Source: Culturomica sp.
GTDB taxonomy: Bacteria > Bacteroidota > Bacteroidia > Bacteroidales > Marinifilaceae
Direction of reading: 5' to 3'
Length of the DNA stretch: 62,605 nucleotides
Assembly: GCA_031262745.1 (NCBI GenBank)
Contig: JAISHE010000076.1
Location: 1 to 62,605, forward strand
This document shows positions 62,552 to 62,605 of this stretch, one piece after another (the stretch's first letter is position 1; each line of letters starts with the position of its first letter). The translations under genes were made by a program, and so were the position numbers. The notes below the pieces were generated by a model. That model was not told where the DNA came from, ran no database searches, and saw nothing but the letters and a program-made list of their open reading frames with translations.

Positions 62552-62605
62552 ATGAAACAAGAACGAAAAATTATTGCCTTCAAACATTATTATAGAGAGT
62601 TTATG
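62552..62605 (+). CDS. Partial gene, RelE/ParE-like toxin
   Basis: An ATG at 62552 opens a frame of 18 codons that runs off the edge (MKQERKIIAFKHYYREFM). The start resembles RelE/ParE-family (Gp49-like) toxins of Bacteroidota, which typically begin with a basic strand and then a Tyr-rich first helix. An antitoxin would be expected just downstream, outside the window. The evidence is short, so the call is tentative. Confidence 0.4.
   Translation, partial: MKQERKIIAFKHYYREFM

Noticed and set aside
1-62605. tRNA, rRNA, reverse transcriptase or transposase genes
   Set aside because: I looked in the gaps and among the open frames. No tRNA-like cloverleaf, no rRNA block and no RT or transposase motif is visible, although I cannot run a search.

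Overview
The window is a piece of a low-GC Bacteroidota chromosome, most likely an anaerobic Bacteroidales. The evidence is the gene content (gldE-gldD, glsA-glsB glycine-lipid genes, a seven-gene rseC-rnfBCDGEA block, a long type I signal peptidase, PafA-like and SUMF1/FISUMP surface proteins) and a repeated promoter form, TTTG-N19/20-TAnnTTTG, which is the known Bacteroidota sigma-factor consensus. At least three promoters fit both boxes exactly (cdaA, rplU, the HEAT-like gene) and several more fit one box. I see no rRNA or tRNA gene, CRISPR array, insertion sequence, plasmid or phage module, or reverse transcriptase.

Layout. 1-3.4 kb: a large secreted SUMF1/FISUMP protein and a small helix-turn-helix protein. 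3.8-10.7 kb: cdaA, phoH-purC, mazG and a 1076-residue multi-domain flavin/iron-sulfur oxidoreductase. 10.7-15 kb: dsbD, rng, a 29-residue AURKAIP1/COX24-type ribosomal protein and an HU gene, all leftward. 15-19 kb: ssb-gldE-gldD facing a PafA-related protein that seems to lack its metal ligands. 19-21 kb: TetR-like, Lrp-like and inositol monophosphatase genes. 21-26 kb: a four-gene operon of CsgG-like, LPP20-like and DUF6175-like secreted proteins. 26-35 kb: an M16 peptidase lipoprotein, then a 1484-residue secreted protein with nth, lipA and lipB. 35-42 kb: rplU-rpmA, serS, TPR, DUF4286, ruvC, glsA, glsB. 42-47.5 kb: aroQ-pyk-dapB-lepB leftward and xerD rightward. 47.5-48.1 kb: a gene-free, repeat-rich stretch. 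48-51 kb: a second SUMF1/FISUMP gene. 51-55.6 kb: HEAT-like, miaA, GNAT, era, der. 55.6-62.3 kb: rseC-rnfBCDGEA, a secreted nitroreductase-like protein, marC. The right edge cuts a gene that looks like a RelE/ParE-type toxin.

Most genes are housekeeping. They cover second-messenger synthesis (cdaA), DNA repair and recombination (nth, ruvC, xerD, ssb), RNA processing and translation (rng, miaA, serS, rplU/rpmA, era, der), lipoate and glycine-lipid synthesis, cell-envelope export (lepB, dsbD, Gld proteins) and sodium- or proton-coupled ferredoxin oxidation (Rnf).

The most notable signal is in the two SUMF1/FISUMP genes, 48 kb apart. Their last ~53 codons differ strongly, mostly at first and second codon positions with the third base kept, inside an otherwise nearly invariant nucleotide frame. 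This is the pattern expected of variable regions written by a diversity-generating retroelement (DGR) acting in trans. The template and reverse transcriptase are not in this window, so the call is an inference. Other points of interest are the apparent pseudo-phosphatase beside gldD, the CsgG/LPP20 operon, the oxidoreductase fusion, the leader elements of rplU and of the second FISUMP gene, the AT-hook-like tail of XerD, and the palindrome and 21-bp repeat cluster at 47.5-48.1 kb.
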